A stretch of 64,000 bases of DNA from Scleroderma bovista (GCA_037178675.1 JAYMGJ010000104.1:1-64000), one strand, 5' to 3'; counted from the first letter of the stretch, positions 31,001 to 43,779 are shown. The notes: generated by a model from the sequence alone, not told the origin. Made by a program: numbers and translations.

Positions 31001-33559
31001 GGAGACGCCCGATAGACCCTGGGAGTTCGACGAGGTGGTTGTCCGAGCACGAAAGAGTAAGAAGGTGGCTCAGATCACCTAGGGTTTCGGGAAGTAAGCG
31101 GAATAAGTTATGATCTAGCTTGAGGTGCTGCAGAGAGGTGAGATGCGAAAGAGCAAAATCATCCAGCGAAGATAGCTTTGCGTGTGAAACGTCGAGGGAC
31201 GTCAATGCACATGGCGTCTGCGTCGGAGGGACAAGTTTGAGAAGGGTGATATGGTTATGAGACACCTCCAGCGTATCGGCAGTGACGGGCCAGTTGGATA
31301 AATCGAGGGCATGCACACAGTTGTGATTAGCTTGAAGAAATTCGAGTTTTGGAAGTGTCTGTGCGAAGGAAAGATCTGTAATGTTATTCCGTCGACAGTC
31401 CAATATCTTGAGCTCGACAAGTTGACTGCACTGCTCAGGGATCTTCGAAATACTGTTACCAACGAATATGAACCTTTCTAGCTGAGTTAACTGGCCAATG
31501 TCCTCGGGAAGCTCAGTGATCATGTTGAAAGATATATCGAGATCGACGAGGGCGGATAGCTGACATATTACGGGTGGAAGCTGGACAAACTTGTTGTTTG
31601 ATATGTTCAAATTCTTGAGGTTGCAGAGCCGAGGGAAATACCATGGGAGTTGTTCCATTCTGTTGTTCTGCAACTTCAACGTACTAAGTTCAAGAATTCG
31701 GTCAAGCGCAGCATCATCAAGATCTACGATGCGATTGCAGGACAGATCGAGGCGATGGAGGCTTGCCAAGTGCCGCACGTTCTGAGGCACTTTCTTCATG
31801 GCCATATTTGACAACCGGAGTTCACGTAGGGCATTGCACGACTGGACAAAGTCGAGGGGTATCTCTACCATGGGATTTCGTGATAGATTGAGGTATATGA
31901 TTGATGCTGCATTCTTGTGAAAAATAATCGGTATGGTGGGCAAGCCGCACCCAGTGAGATCCACGTATTCGGATTCATGGAAATGAAACTCATCCTGTAA
32001 ATGATTACTTAGAATAGGCCGAAAACCGAAAGAGAAACTCACCGGTAGATCGAGGAGTTGACTTTTGTAAACAAATTTGAGAAGGAACGTCATATCCTCC
32101 GCAGCAATGTAATCAAGACTATCAGCCTGGTCGTACCCAGCTTGTTCCAACCGCTGTCGCGTAATAGCAGCTGGTCGTTCGGTTGGCGCAAGGACACGCT
32201 CTAAAGGTGATATTTGAGAAGTAAAGTATATGTCACGAAAGCAGTACACTGACCTCGACCACGTTCTTTCAGGTATAACTTGTGTGTTTCCCGCTCCTGA
32301 TCAAGGAGTAGTTTAGCATTAAGTGAAGGAGTAAGATCCGCCACCATGGAGGCTCGTTGAAGTTGAGCGACGTGATAGGACCCGTCGTCGCGATATATCC
32401 GGACGCGCACGGATTTGTTCATGACCGAAGGTGTCGGTTGCTTGGATGGATGATGCGACTTGTGGTCACGACGTTTTCGTGCACTGACATCGTTCGAAGT
32501 TGACCAGCTGGAAGAGGTGCGTGAATTGTTGGGAACGGCAGTTTCGTCCTCCGAGGTCAAGTGGACATCGGCCATAGGCGCATTATCGTCATCTATTTCA
32601 ACCGCCCAACTTTCTGGAGCAGTCCAAGCGTCCAACGAGCTATGCTGAAGGCCATCTTGGTACAGAGTGGGTATCGTCTTCGGGGATATTTTACGGAATT
32701 CGTGGAAGTAATGGGCTCTCCGTTTGGATGATAATGACGAGCTCGGGCTAAATGGGTTACTGAACATGGATGAAGAAAAGTGATGCGGGGGCAAGGGTTC
32801 AGACGGCGTGGTCTCCAAAACACTCGATATTGAAGCTGTAGAGGGACCGGCCAGTGCATCTGACCTGATGATGCCATCCATGTCAGACAGATTGGTGTCG
32901 AGGGTGAAAGGTGTTTCGCCCGACGATTCGTTTGGAGGATGCGTAGGCGTTCTGTTCATACGTAGTTTTCTTATCCGAGACTCCTTCTTCAAAGAAGGCT
33001 GTGAAAGAGAGCCCGTAGGGGAGTAAGACCGATAGAATGCTGCACTGTCCGGCATAGATATCTGGGAGGCGTTCATAGGGAGATAGGGTACGACGGTATC
33101 GTTGCTGTCCAGGTTGAGTTTTGACCGAGAGCGCTTCCGCATAATGTCGGTAAAGAAGCCGCGAGATTTACCCTTTCGAGAGTCAGTTGAGCAGGTATCG
33201 AACGGCTCTGCTAGGTACGACTGAGAGTCGCTTCCTCCGCTTCTATAAGAGGCTCCGGAGCTGCTTAGCCGGGCGAATGTGGGAAGGGAGGGAAGTGATG
33301 GCTTGTGAACAAAGCCAAAGGAACGTTTCTGAGGCGGATCAGGCTACAAACCGGCGGTGAATGGTGGGGTGGCAAGAAGAGGGCGTATCGAACGAACCGA
33401 GTACAACCATGGTGCAATGTCAGCGCTGGGCTTGCTAGTAGGTGAAGACGCAGGTTCGTTAGTAGGCTGATCGTCAGAGTCGTTGGAGACTGGCGGGGGG
33501 GAATCTGAAAGGATAGACAGTGAGTTTGCGTCGTCCTGGGTATTGTCTGTCCACGCCAT
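28017..33559 (-). CDS. CYR1: Fungal adenylate cyclase
   Basis: Makes cAMP from ATP downstream of Ras or G-alpha at the cell membrane. Exons: 33559-33398, 33343-32254, 32200-32043, 31994-30385, 30330-28017. They total 5334 nt (1777 residues), with consistent phases across four introns of 48-54 nt. Two introns lack stops and could be misread as coding. Order: Ser-rich N-terminus; Ras-association domain about 355-455 (SVRVRIYRDDGSYHVAQLQR); some 20 leucine-rich repeats about 470-1025 (KYLNLSGNKRLEIK closes them); PP2C-like domain about 1070-1370; catalytic cyclase domain about 1420-1635 (VFTDIRNSTQLW and GGYVVKTEGDAF with the metal-binding Asp residues; MDYFGPMV). It is shorter than yeast Cyr1 (2026). 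Strongest gene in the window. Confidence 0.93.
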
Positions 33560-34060
33560 CCGTTGTGGGACTCGCGCCCTCGCGTGGTTGAGGATTTATC
33601 GCAAACTTGATAGTGGTCGGCAAACAAAGTTCATGTCGACTTACATCTCGAGGGAAAGATCTGAGAGGGTTAAGACAGACGCGATCATGCCGCATAATTC
33701 AGCAGGGAGAATGGATAGCGTTTCCGTGCATATGCGGCAGAGAGCGAGAGTGTGTCTGAACGCGAAATGCATTGCCCAGGACTAGTAATGATCCACACCT
33801 CAGGCAGCTCTTTTCGGGACCAATAGAGGTCTTACAGACCCATTTCCGTTGTAGGCGGTAATACGTCTCTTACACCCGACATCTTGCGGATGTCCTAATC
33901 GGGACAATTCCGACTTTTCCATTCACGTGTACCATATGCATCTAATAATTGCATTCTGCTCTGGGTGACATTCGCACACCGCCGAAGTGAAGCGAGGCAT
34001 GTCTTGTACCCGATAACGATCCCTGCTACTCTTGCTCCACATCTGCTGCTACCACAAAAC
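33560..34060. promoter_or_regulatory. Promoter/5' region of adenylate cyclase
   Basis: Contains a possible 5' leader intron on the minus strand (GTAAGT donor at 33646; TTTCAG acceptors downstream). The upstream half of the trehalose-phosphatase gene that would normally precede 34060 is not recognisable here. Confidence 0.3.
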
Positions 34061-36303
34061 TCATTAACACAGAGAAATACGTCGGTGGGGATGTACAAGG
34101 TCACTTCGTTGCTGTGGGTCATTGCCCTGTAGGGATCGATGCCGAGAGGGTTAAACGAGATACGTGAGTTTCATCCTGCTTTCAGCATAGGAACGGGAGG
34201 CACTGATCTTCGCATTGTAGGCTGCGCCCTGACATTCAGCCTAAGCTGGATGCCCTCCGCGCGTTATATGCGGACAAGAAGATTATTGTTGGACGGGACA
34301 AGCTCGACGTTGTCAAAGGTATTGTGCAGAAGGCATGTCCTTTCCTACGTGAACATTCGTGTCGACCCTGACAGACAAGAATAGCTTTGAGCATTCGAGA
34401 AACTTCTCCATGATTATCCAGAGTGGAGAGGTCAAGTGGTACTCATCCAGGTTAGGTCCCCTAGTGTTTTCATCCAAGCTCAGCCTAACAAATGTGTCTA
34501 CCTAGGTAACGTCCCCCGCCCTGACAGACTCGCCCAAACTGGAACGGCAGATTTCGGAACTCGTCGCACACATCAACGGCGAGTATGGAAGTTTGCCCTG
34601 TTCATCACTAGTACGTGGCTCTACTGGATATGACGCATGTTAACCACCCATTCCCTCACAGTCACCAAACACTCAAAAAGGACGAATTCTATGCGCTCCT
34701 CGAGGCCGCTGACCTCGGCGTGATCACCCCTCTCCGCGACGGGATGAACACGACCTCGATGGAATACGTCATTGCGCAGGAGCGCACCAACAAGTCACCA
34801 CTTGTCCTGAGCGAGTTTATGGGCATCAGTCAGCACATGTCTGAGGCGCTGCAGGTGAACCCTTGGGACCTCGGGGTGCGTGCTTTATATTACACTCGCG
34901 GATGATGGGCTCACCTCTGAGGGTTGCGCGTCCCACTGTATGTATCCAGGATGTCGCAGCAGCAATGAACCACGGTCTCCGCATGTCCGAGGCCTCCGGG
35001 GCCTCTCGGCATGCAGCATTGCACCGCGTCGTAACGACGCATACGTCGCATACATGGCCGTCTGTACTGGCCAAGATGCTGCTTTCGCAGATAAATGGAC
35101 AGACGACGGCGAGGAGGACGCCGTACCTCCCTAAAGATACCCTCAAGGGAAGTTATGATCGCGCGAAGAAGAGGCTGTTCCTCTTTGATTACGATGTGCG
35201 TATACATTTAATATGCGCCCTTCGTGTCACTGACGGGACTGGGGTATGATTCGAAACAGGGCACATTAACACCGATCGTGAAGACGCCCTCGATGGCCGT
35301 TCCCTCCCCCGATGCTCTCCTGGTGCTCACCAAACTATCCTCCGACCCCAACAACATCGTGTATATCGTCTCTGGGCGGGACCAGGTCTTCCTCGAGATC
35401 CACCTCAGACACATCCGAAAACTCGGAATGAGCCCCGAACACGGCGGGTTCGTGCGCGAACCGCAGAACGGCGAGAGTGACTGGGTCAACTTCACGGAGA
35501 GGCTGGATATGGGGTGGATGGACGAGGTCGCAGAGGTGTTTAAGTATTATACTGAGAGGATGACGGGGAGTCATATCGAGATCAAGAAGAGTTCGATCAC
35601 GTGGCATTATCGGTCGAGTGATCCGGAGTGGGGGTGAGTGGTGACGCTGTTCTGTATGGTACTGGTGCTGATGGAGATGGGGCCGGCGTGTACAGGTTGT
35701 TCCAGTGCAGGCAGTGTCAGGATTTGTTGGAGAATAATTTGGTGCCTAAACGCCCGATCGAGGTTCTCGTGGGGAAGAACAACCTTGAGGTGCAGCCGAT
35801 TGCTGTCAACAAGGTAATGTCCTCGTCGATACCCTTGCTCTACTTGCTGATTTGCTTGTATTTCTCAACTGGCTCTCATATATGCGTATATACACGCAAG
35901 GCGAAATTGTCAAGCGTATCCTGTACATGAACCCAGACGCCGAGTTTATCTTCTGTGCGGGTGACGATAAGGTATATCCAACACACTTACTTTACCGTGC
36001 ACGCATATTCACTGACACGTACGTTTCACACAGACCGATGAAGACATGTTCCGCGCGCTACTTATATTCCCTTCCTCTCTGCCCGGGGATACAAAGGTGA
36101 CAATGGAGGCTCCGCTGTCGGTCACACTTACCTCCCCATCAGGGCAGGAATCCAAATCAACGTACCCCGACGTCGACCTCGCCATCCGGCCCGATGACAT
36201 ATTCATAACTGCAGTGGGACGCAGCTCATATGTTGCACGTTGTTGGGGAGAAAAGTGTTGGATGGACTGGGACGCCAGCGAGCACCGAGAGCGGGAGTGC
36301 TAG
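34060..36303 (+). pseudogene. TPS2: 5'-truncated trehalose-6-phosphate synthase/phosphatase (TPS2-like)
   Basis: Recognition starts inside the GT20 domain at GDVQGHFVAVGHCPVGID (34090). It continues over about ten short introns through DKLDVVKGIVQK, PLRDGMNTTSMEYV, SPLVLSEFMGISQHM and VNPWDLG. The HAD phosphatase domain follows with LFLFDYD|GTLTPI (intron-split nucleophile motif), EHGGFVRE, GSHIEIKKSSITWHYR and CAGDDKTDEDMF, ending at 36303. The first roughly 300 residues are absent. A TGA lies at 34388-34390, where an Arg/Gln/His codon is expected. A few bases are missing before PVHHY near 34605, shifting frame. The intron at 34333-34384 uses a GC donor. The phosphatase half has intact motifs, but the gene as it stands is broken. 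Confidence 0.75.
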
Positions 36304-36732
36304 TGAAAAGAACGTTCTTTAATACTGTCGGCGCACGTTGATATGATCTGTGATCTGTGTCGAGAGCATCATGATTCCACGCCACGCGTTACGACGTGTA
36401 GTAATAGACAGACGTACATTGATTCGCTCGCTTTTTCCTCTCTGGCTTTCCAGGACTTAGTTGTATACTAGTACGTCGCGGTGGGCTTTCAAAAGTGGAT
36501 CTTTAGGAGGCCCGGAATGGTATACGCATCTATAGATATTTCTTCATGAATATTATTTACGGGGACAGCAGACTTCCCGCGCGAAATCCACCGTCCCAAA
36601 ACATCGTGCCAATGGCGAACGGCGAATCAACAACAAATGGCAAAGAGTCACGTGCGCATTGTGGAATAGAATGTGATCGTGTCTTTCACCATCTTTGCAG
36701 GTACTCTAACTAGTTACCTCCGAACCCCTTGC
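36304..36732. other. Intergenic, no gene seen
   Basis: The sequence between the TPS2-like stop and the left edge of duplication copy B. It shows no ORF above noise and no clear repeat. Confidence 0.5.
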
Positions 36733-37640
36733 TAGCAACGTGGTGTAGCGGCGGCGACAGCGATGACACCCATGCCGATGACACACCGCGAGACGTGGTA
36801 GTATGGTGGTGTGGACGGCGGCGGCTGGCAGTACGACGGCGGGCGACGATCCGGCCATGCCAGCACGTTGAGGGCGACGGCGACGGCGACGTGACGACGC
36901 CGCCACGTATATGGCCAATGCCATGGTGATACGGCGACAGCGACGCGGACACGTGCACGACCAATGCCACGATGACTCTACGGCGACGTCACTGCCATGC
37001 CAGCACGTCGCCTTTGACAACGGCGCCGACGCGCACATGGCCAGTGCACGGTGCTCTGATGACGACATGGACGCACACATGGCCAGTGAACATCGACGGC
37101 ATGGTTGGCAGTGCCACGGCGATATGGCGATGGTGACAGCACGGCCATGCCAGCATGCGCCTCCGATGACGACGCGGACACGCACATGGCCAATGCCACG
37201 ACACCGCCATGCTAGCACGTCGAAGGCGACGGCGGCGCATGGCCAGTGCTACGGTGATATGGCGTCCAACTGTCGCTCAACGCCCTTTTCAACGGCTGTG
37301 TCGTCTTCAACAAAGACCTCGCCGGTCTCAACGCTCTATACAACGTACGTACCGCTCTCGATGTTGTTTTTCATCGCCATTAACGCTCCTTCCCCATTTT
37401 TAACCGTCTCTCGCGCCGTCAATGCCACTCCAGCCGTTGACAACACCACTGCCACTTTCAATGCTCTTGACAGTGTCATTGGCATGGTGGGTCGTCGCAT
37501 TGGTGGCGGTGGTGACGGTTGGCATCGGTGATGCTGGCGTCGTCATCTAGTGGTTGGGCCATTGAGGGGTTGTTGTCACCGTTGCCAACGTTGGTGGTGG
37601 TGGGCCATTGGCATTGGTAACACTGGGGTCGTTGTTGTTG
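36733..37640. repeat. Triplet-rich low-complexity DNA, copy B
   Basis: Counterpart of 817-1620 with different numbers of CGACGGCGAC and CATGGCCAGTG words. No gene. The long frames on both strands follow composition. Confidence 0.6.
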
Positions 37641-39812
37641 TCGCGTGGTGGCCTGCAAAGGTGCAAAATGATGACATTAAGCACGTAAAGGTGAACGTTT
37701 GGCAGCCGCTGGAGGGCAACCTGCGAATCCTGAACGTGCTGTTGTTCTGATACCTCATCATCCACTTTCGCAGCAGCATGCAAGTCAGCAAAATAGAACA
37801 AACGAAACAGTTAGCACACCCACCCGTCAGATATAACTTCCTAATATTGGCCCATCCTTCCCACAGCGCCAAGGGAGGATCAAGCTCCAACGCCCACAGT
37901 TTGACACACCCAGCAAGAGCAGGCGCATTGAACTTGGCCAGCATCTCCTCGAAGAAAGGCTGCCCTGGCAGAATCGCACTAAGACTCTTGCGTAGATGAT
38001 GCACAGCAGGCAGCGGGATATCATACATCCACGCTTTGTGCCTCTCTGCACAAGCAACGTCACATTCGTACTAATCTCACGCGCAGGCAAGAAACAGCCA
38101 CACATTGGCAACATTCAGCAACTTCGGGTATGCACCGTCCAGCGTGTCCAAGAGCGCTGTGAGAACAGGGGGGACGAGGTCTTTCTTCTCCTCGCCAGAC
38201 GTGAGAGCAGACCAGCCACCCTCGGCCCATTTACGAAGGTCGATGCCAAAGACAACATCAGACTCGTCGTGGGCGACGGATTCGTATAGTTGTGGAACAG
38301 GGCGGAACAGGCCAGTGCAGTAGCGCTCAATGAGTGCCGTTAGGTCAGATTCGGGCTGTAGAGCGCTCCAGTGTAGGCTCGAGTGCCTTGGGTAGATTCG
38401 CCAGTGTTCCCTGGTACTGGAGAGGACTGGAACATATGCATTAGAATACGCTTCGGCGTGGATAGAATAAGCTGACCAATTTTGACGGTTCGCAGACGCT
38501 CCACCTCCCATCTCTGAGGCGTCTTAAGAACCTCCTTGAACCTCTCAGACCCAGTCGTTGCCTGTCCAACTTCCACACGGTGACGCAGTATATCTTGTCT
38601 GCCTCTTCCGCCTCCCGGCGCTGTCGAACATATGCAGGCTCATTCTGGGAATTTGCATTCAAAGGCTTGGTTATGGCATTGACGAGGTTATTCGAGCGTT
38701 TGAGTAAGTTATCGGTAATCTGACGACCCTTTGGAGGAATGGCTGGTTCGGTCGATTTACTCTCCAGATCGAATGCCTTTGCAGGTATGTTAGGCACTGG
38801 ACACTTCAGCAACTATTCGTGGATCTGCCTTACCTTGGGACGGAACTGGTAATACGCATCCGCATGAACGAACTGGTTTCGACATGCCGAAGGAGACCTT
38901 CCCTCTCTACCAAATCTCTTGCAACGTCCTCTGCCAGATCGAGGCTTCCTTCGAACACGGGCACATGCTTGTTAAACCACTCCACAAATTCGGCACCAGA
39001 GAAACACTGGTTATTCGCCTAACAAAGGGAACTGGTCAAGGCGCAATGGCATTTCAGCAGCAGCCTGCGTGAGCAAACTGGATATGGCAGCAGGGGGAAA
39101 TGCGATGCTCGCCATCACAATCGAAAGACGGTTCGGTGAGTGGCTGTGGGAATGAAGTCTCCAGCTTGGCAGGCGGTAGAGGAGGCGACATTGGGTGGCG
39201 AGGGCAGTTCTACTGCCTTGCCCTTACCCTTGTCCACCTTTGGCGACTCCCTCTTCACATCATCTGTGCCTTCGGTGTGCGTGTCTGATTCGGCTGTGGA
39301 GCTGACAGACCCCGCAGCTCTGCGCTGGATCTCTTTTAGTCTCTGCGAGATGCGTTCAGAGACGGTTCCAGGCCGCTGGGGTGTGCGTGCATCACGAGGC
39401 GCAAGATGGGGAGATGTCGTGTATGGTCGTTCATACCATTGGTTGGAGCGAATCGTGCTCTGGAAAGTGCTGTCAGAGAAGGCACGCATAGATGAAGATG
39501 ATGACAAACTTGTCCTCTGCATCGTCTGCTTTATGGGTCTTGGCGAGGTACATATTCTTCAGTTTGATGACCTGGAGATGAGAGGGTGAGGATGGTGTCT
39601 GTGCGTGTCAACATCCAAACCCACCTCTTTCTGCACGTCTTAGTATTCACACACCCAAGTGTGTAGTACTGTCCCTTTGCTTGACGACAGCCGTTCCTGG
39701 TTGGTCTCCATGAGCCTGTAACAAGGGTAAACGTCATCACCATACTGTACCTTGTATTTCTCGGTGGACGTTTCCTTGAGGAAGTGATTCGTTGTAGACC
39801 GCGGAACACCAT
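37640..39812 (-). pseudogene. Decayed F-BAR/DEP/RhoGAP gene relic, copy B
   Basis: Same pieces in the same order as in copy A: F-BAR start near 39760-39540, Ser-rich linker 39522-39115, DEP-like segment near 39000, second F-BAR segment 38812-38560, the LWALELDPPLALWEGW linker near 37900, and the RhoGAP start LPNVHLYVLNVI near 37690, cut off at about 37640. Copy B lacks about 30 bp present in copy A near 2340-2370 and 9 bp near 38545, so the copies decay independently. No complete protein can be read. Confidence 0.6.
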
Positions 39813-39829
39813 TAAGAGTGACGCTCCGT

Positions 39830-41590
39830 CATCTCTACTGAAACCAGTGCCTGAAACAGGTTAGTGTCCTAGCGATAATGGCGATGAGGTGCTAGGACAG
39901 ACCTGGTGACCCTATAGCGGGTGGAGTGAGTAGGGCAGATGCCAGATGCCAGATGCCATCTGATTCTCTGCTTCCACTCGAGCCTGGGAGGTTGTTAGCG
40001 GTCCACGCTGACAAGTGAATAACCATGGAGCACCATATTGTGATGAAAGCGACAATGTCGTCATTCTCCACGACGCCCTGTGCAGAGGCTGGTAAGAACT
40101 TGAAATGCCCAATTGGAAATGAGACATACCTGTTCGAGTTTTCCGTACAGTATTTCCAGGCCCTTGCAATAATCCTGGGTCCAGAATGAATTGTTGAACG
40201 TCAGCGGCACCGACACGACTGCCATGGTGCATGAAGAGTGTGTTTCTTTGTCGTGCGTGTGCGGGTTGAGTACTAGTACTTGAGTCCGCAGTGGTGGTAA
40301 TTCTTGGTAATTGCGTCTAATAGCCTCGGCTGACTCCGAACCGACCCGGGGCCCAATTTTTGTTTCCAAGTCTTATGCTGTTCTACGATGGGCCACGCTG
40401 CAAGACGACTGTACTCGTCCGCTGCTGCCCGACTCGCCGTATCGACAGCCCATCTCGCAAGAACAGCCAAGGCATCGTTTGCACCAGAGACATGGGCTAC
40501 TGTCCAGCCTCCACCGCCATCCGCGCTCATGGCATTCTCGCACAGGATAGGTCTCGCAAATATATTGATGACCCCAGCAGCAGTACACCACGCGTGTATG
40601 CTCAAATCGTTCCTTGACCTCCTTGCGAAATATTACCCCCTCAGCCCGGCACCTTGCTGTCCTCAGAAATACACTCATGGGTTTATTCACTACTGAACAC
40701 CTACGCGCGCCGTATCTGCACCTTCCTACTCGAGTTCTAAAAAGCTGCCATGAGTGCTCATGTTGGTCCATTGACACGCGCAAGTGTCGCACAGGAGATG
40801 GGTGCTATTCCACTTTTGCGCTGGCATAGACAGGTTGGCAGAGTTTACGCGCTATGCGAGACACGTATTGATTTTCAAGTCATCAGCCCACAACACCCAT
40901 CAACGGTGGAGGTGGTTGCGGTAGACGCCCAGTGCTGGTGGTGTGGTCGACGCTGGTGCTGGTGGTTGTCGACTGCAGTGGTGATCGCGCTGGCACTGGC
41001 CAAGCGACTGAGTCGCCGTCGTCGCCGTCATGCCACACTGGCGATCGTATCCGATTTGCTGTGTTCGTACGAGTGGCATAATATGGTGTGTTGGTATTAG
41101 TACTTGCAACAGACGAAAATAATTTAAGGCCATAGATACGTACCGTTTCATCGTCGTGTCATTATGGTGTGTGTGAGCGTGATCGCGCCTTGCGTCCGTT
41201 TGCTTGAGTGTGTGGTCACCGTGCTTGGCGTCACCGCCGTTCGCGGTGATGATCGAGGCGGAGGGTGGCGCCGGTGGTGGTCAAGGAGGAGGAGGTGGTA
41301 GTTGGTGTCACCACCGTTTCGCGTGGTGGTCCAGGCGGAGAGGGCGGTGGTGGTGAGCGTCACTGCTGTTCAAAAAAGATATCAAGCGTCGAGCATCGAT
41401 ATTCGCCGCAGTGTTTACCTGCCAGATGTGGCGAGTAGCATGTAAGTGAGCAGAGGAACAGACATTCATGTTGTAAGATGGATATGATAGGATCTTCTTC
41501 ACTCTCTGGTTCAGGAAGGGTATCACCAGGGCTTATCTGAGCACCGGTGATGTCCTTGGAGAGCGCTGGGCCGCGTGTACAGGGAATCAA
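39830..41590. other. Gene-poor stretch, copy B
   Basis: Counterpart of 3830-5480. The extra segment near 40405-40508, read on the minus strand, gives ANDALAVLARWAVDTASRAA followed by ADEYSRLAAWPIVEQ. This looks like a helical protein segment, so copy B may preserve a piece of a real exon that copy A has lost. 40890-41350 is GGTGGT-rich. Confidence 0.35.
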
Positions 41591-41600
41591 TTAATGAATA

Positions 41601-41906
41601 TTAGTAGGAAGTGGGGTGGGGGAGAGTGGAGGGTAGGGGGTAAGCTGGAGCTGGGGGAAGCTTAGTAGTGGCCACACCGAGAAGCAGCACTTCGAGCCAG
41701 CAGATTCGCAACTCCAAGGAGAGATCGGGGTCAATCGATGTTGGTGGTTGTGTTGTAGGAGGGTTACTAGGTTCGCCGCCTTCTGGAAGGGACGTCGAGG
41801 TCTTCTCTGGAGAATCAGTGCCACCGAGGATGAGAAGGGGCCGATGGTTAAGGACAAAGGGATATGGGGCTTGGAGGGATGTCTGGGGAGAAGAGCCCTC
41901 TAGCAA
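41601..41906 (-). CDS. Short proline-rich ORF, copy B
   Basis: Identical in length to 5494-5799, with three or four residue changes (for example PLLIL for PLFIL). Same reservations as for copy A: conserved and open, but of unknown family and possibly only an exon fragment. Confidence 0.25.
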   Translation of the reverse strand: MLEGSSPQTSLQAPYPFVLNHRPLLILGGTDSPEKTSTSLPEGGEPSNPPTTQPPTSIDPDLSLELRICWLEVLLLGVATTKLPPAPAYPLPSTLPHPTSY

Positions 41907-41979
41907 GGGAAGGTAGACACCTAGACATTCGTACTACTAAGGGCCTATGGATAATCGGGATGCTTTGGTCTGGGCGTAC

Positions 41980-42625
41980 GAGCAATTGGTCTGGACGTAC
42001 GAGTAACTGCTTGCTGAAACGGGTGACAGAAGTCAGCCAACAAGTGACAGCGAGCAATTGGTCCGGGCGTACGAGGAACTGTTCGCTGAAACGGGCGACA
42101 GAAGTCAGCCAACAAGTGACAGCGAGCAATTGGTCCGGGCGTACGAGGAACTGCTCGCTGAAACGGGCGACAGAAGTCAGCCAACAAGTGACAGCGAGCA
42201 ATTGGTCCGGGCGTACGAGGAACTGTTCGCTGAAACGGGCGACAGAAGTCAGCCAACAAGTGACAGCGAGCAATTGGTCCGGGCGTACGAGGAACTGTTC
42301 GCTGAAACGGGCGACAGAAGTCAGCCAACAAGTGACAGCGAGCAATTGGTCCGGGCGTACGAGGAACTGCTCGCTGAAACGGGCGACAGAAGTCAGCCAA
42401 CAAGTGACAGCGAGCAATTGGTCCGGGCGTACGAGGAACTGTTCGCTGAAACGGGCGACAGAAGTCAGCCAACAAGTGACAGCGAGCAATTGGTCCGGGC
42501 GTACGAGGAACTGCTCGCTGAAACGGGCGACAGAAGTCAGCCAACAAGTGACAGCGAGCAATTGGTCCGGGTGTACGAGGGAGCCATCGATAAGACGGGC
42601 GTCGGAGGTCAGCCAAGGAAGAGAC
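41980..42625. repeat. Minisatellite, copy B: uniform 72-bp units
   Basis: GGTCCGGGCG recurs at 42060, 42132, 42204, 42276, 42348, 42420, 42492 and 42564 (last unit slightly changed), seven exact 72-bp steps. Because 72 is divisible by three, several frames stay open. The plus strand gives a 24-residue repeat (VRAYEELLAETGDRSQPTSD plus SEQL) and the minus strand gives RPDQLLAVTCWLTSVARFSE. Units alternate irregularly between CTGTTCGCTG and CTGCTCGCTG. There is no evidence that any frame is used as protein. Confidence 0.9.
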
Positions 42626-42629
42626 CTGG

Positions 42630-43779
42630 GGTTCTGCCGACGCAGGTGGCACTTGTAATATTGCGTGAGAAAATGTAACATCTGAACATTGTTTCCTTTT
42701 TTGGATCCAGCCATCCTGTGTTTTGGCTTAGTCATAGTACTACCCATCTTTATGTAAGGGCTTCAGCTTTGCTTGCATTACCCTCGGGCCATCGCCCTTC
42801 GTCTCTGCATCAAGTTCTCTTAATCATCCTCTGCAAGTAGCCCTTCGCTTTTTATTCGATGTGTCCAGTTGATGATATCTGCACATTAGTACCGCTCAAG
42901 GAGTCCGTCATGGTCATGCTGGTTTTGCGGCGGTACGTGCCTCAACCGTGCCTGTCGTCCCGGCGACTGTGACTGTGGGTACTAAGTATGTTGCGCCATG
43001 CTTTCTGCATCGTCACTAACTATGACTTCGAAACGGTTCGTTGCCATCCAACCTTTTTCTCCGGCCAACTGTGATGTCGTTTGAACTTCCGCCGTCATCC
43101 ATATAGCGGTTAGTCGTCGCAGTACGTGTCTACAATGAGTCGTGACTATACTTCCAGGTCTTCATACCAGCATGTATTTACATAGAGCCTGCCCTCTGGT
43201 TTTCGCTCGCTATGACCAGTTGACGACGTGCACGTTACCGCCGGAGGTGTCTACCTGTCATGCTATGCAGTACGTGTTTCAAATGTATCTGTCCTCGCCA
43301 GCGGTTGTGCCTCTGTTAGTGGTATATGCTTCATCGATTCTGTTATTAGATAATGATTCCATCCACTGTACATATTTCCCATTTTCCTTGAATGCCATTT
43401 GTTCCAATTGGACAGATTTCCCCTTCGTCTCGCCTAGTACGCTACTACTTTCAATGGCTGCTTTTTAACTCTTGATCGCAGTGCAATTGACATCCACACC
43501 GGTTTCTTTGCTCACTGACAACTAGACAAGAGTCACCAGGGTAGGGTACTGGCGTCACTTTCCTGGTGGCCGCTGATGCATGCCGTGGCATGCGCGTTAC
43601 TTCGTCATCGTCATCGCCATCGCCATCGTCATCGTCATCCCATACACGTACTACCGGCTTGCTCGCGCACTGTCGGAGTCCGAGTCGCGTCCTCTTGTAT
43701 TACATAAGCAGTTTGTTTCACTCTGCCACTGACTGCACCTCCACTAATAGTCAACGTTTCAACGTTTCAACATTATACC
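42630..43779 (+). other. 5' region of the H3-tail-like gene, copy B
   Basis: Matches copy A 8227-8338 and 8955-10022 without the SINE-like insert. The CATCGTCATC simple repeat near 43605-43640 differs in length. The 43142-43468 frame corresponds to the 9339 frame in copy A. No independent evidence that it is a gene. Confidence 0.35.

Noticed and set aside
41848..42747. 299-, 264-, 235- and 206-codon ORFs over the copy B minisatellite
   Set aside because: The 72-bp unit keeps several frames open at once. None has splice or family support.
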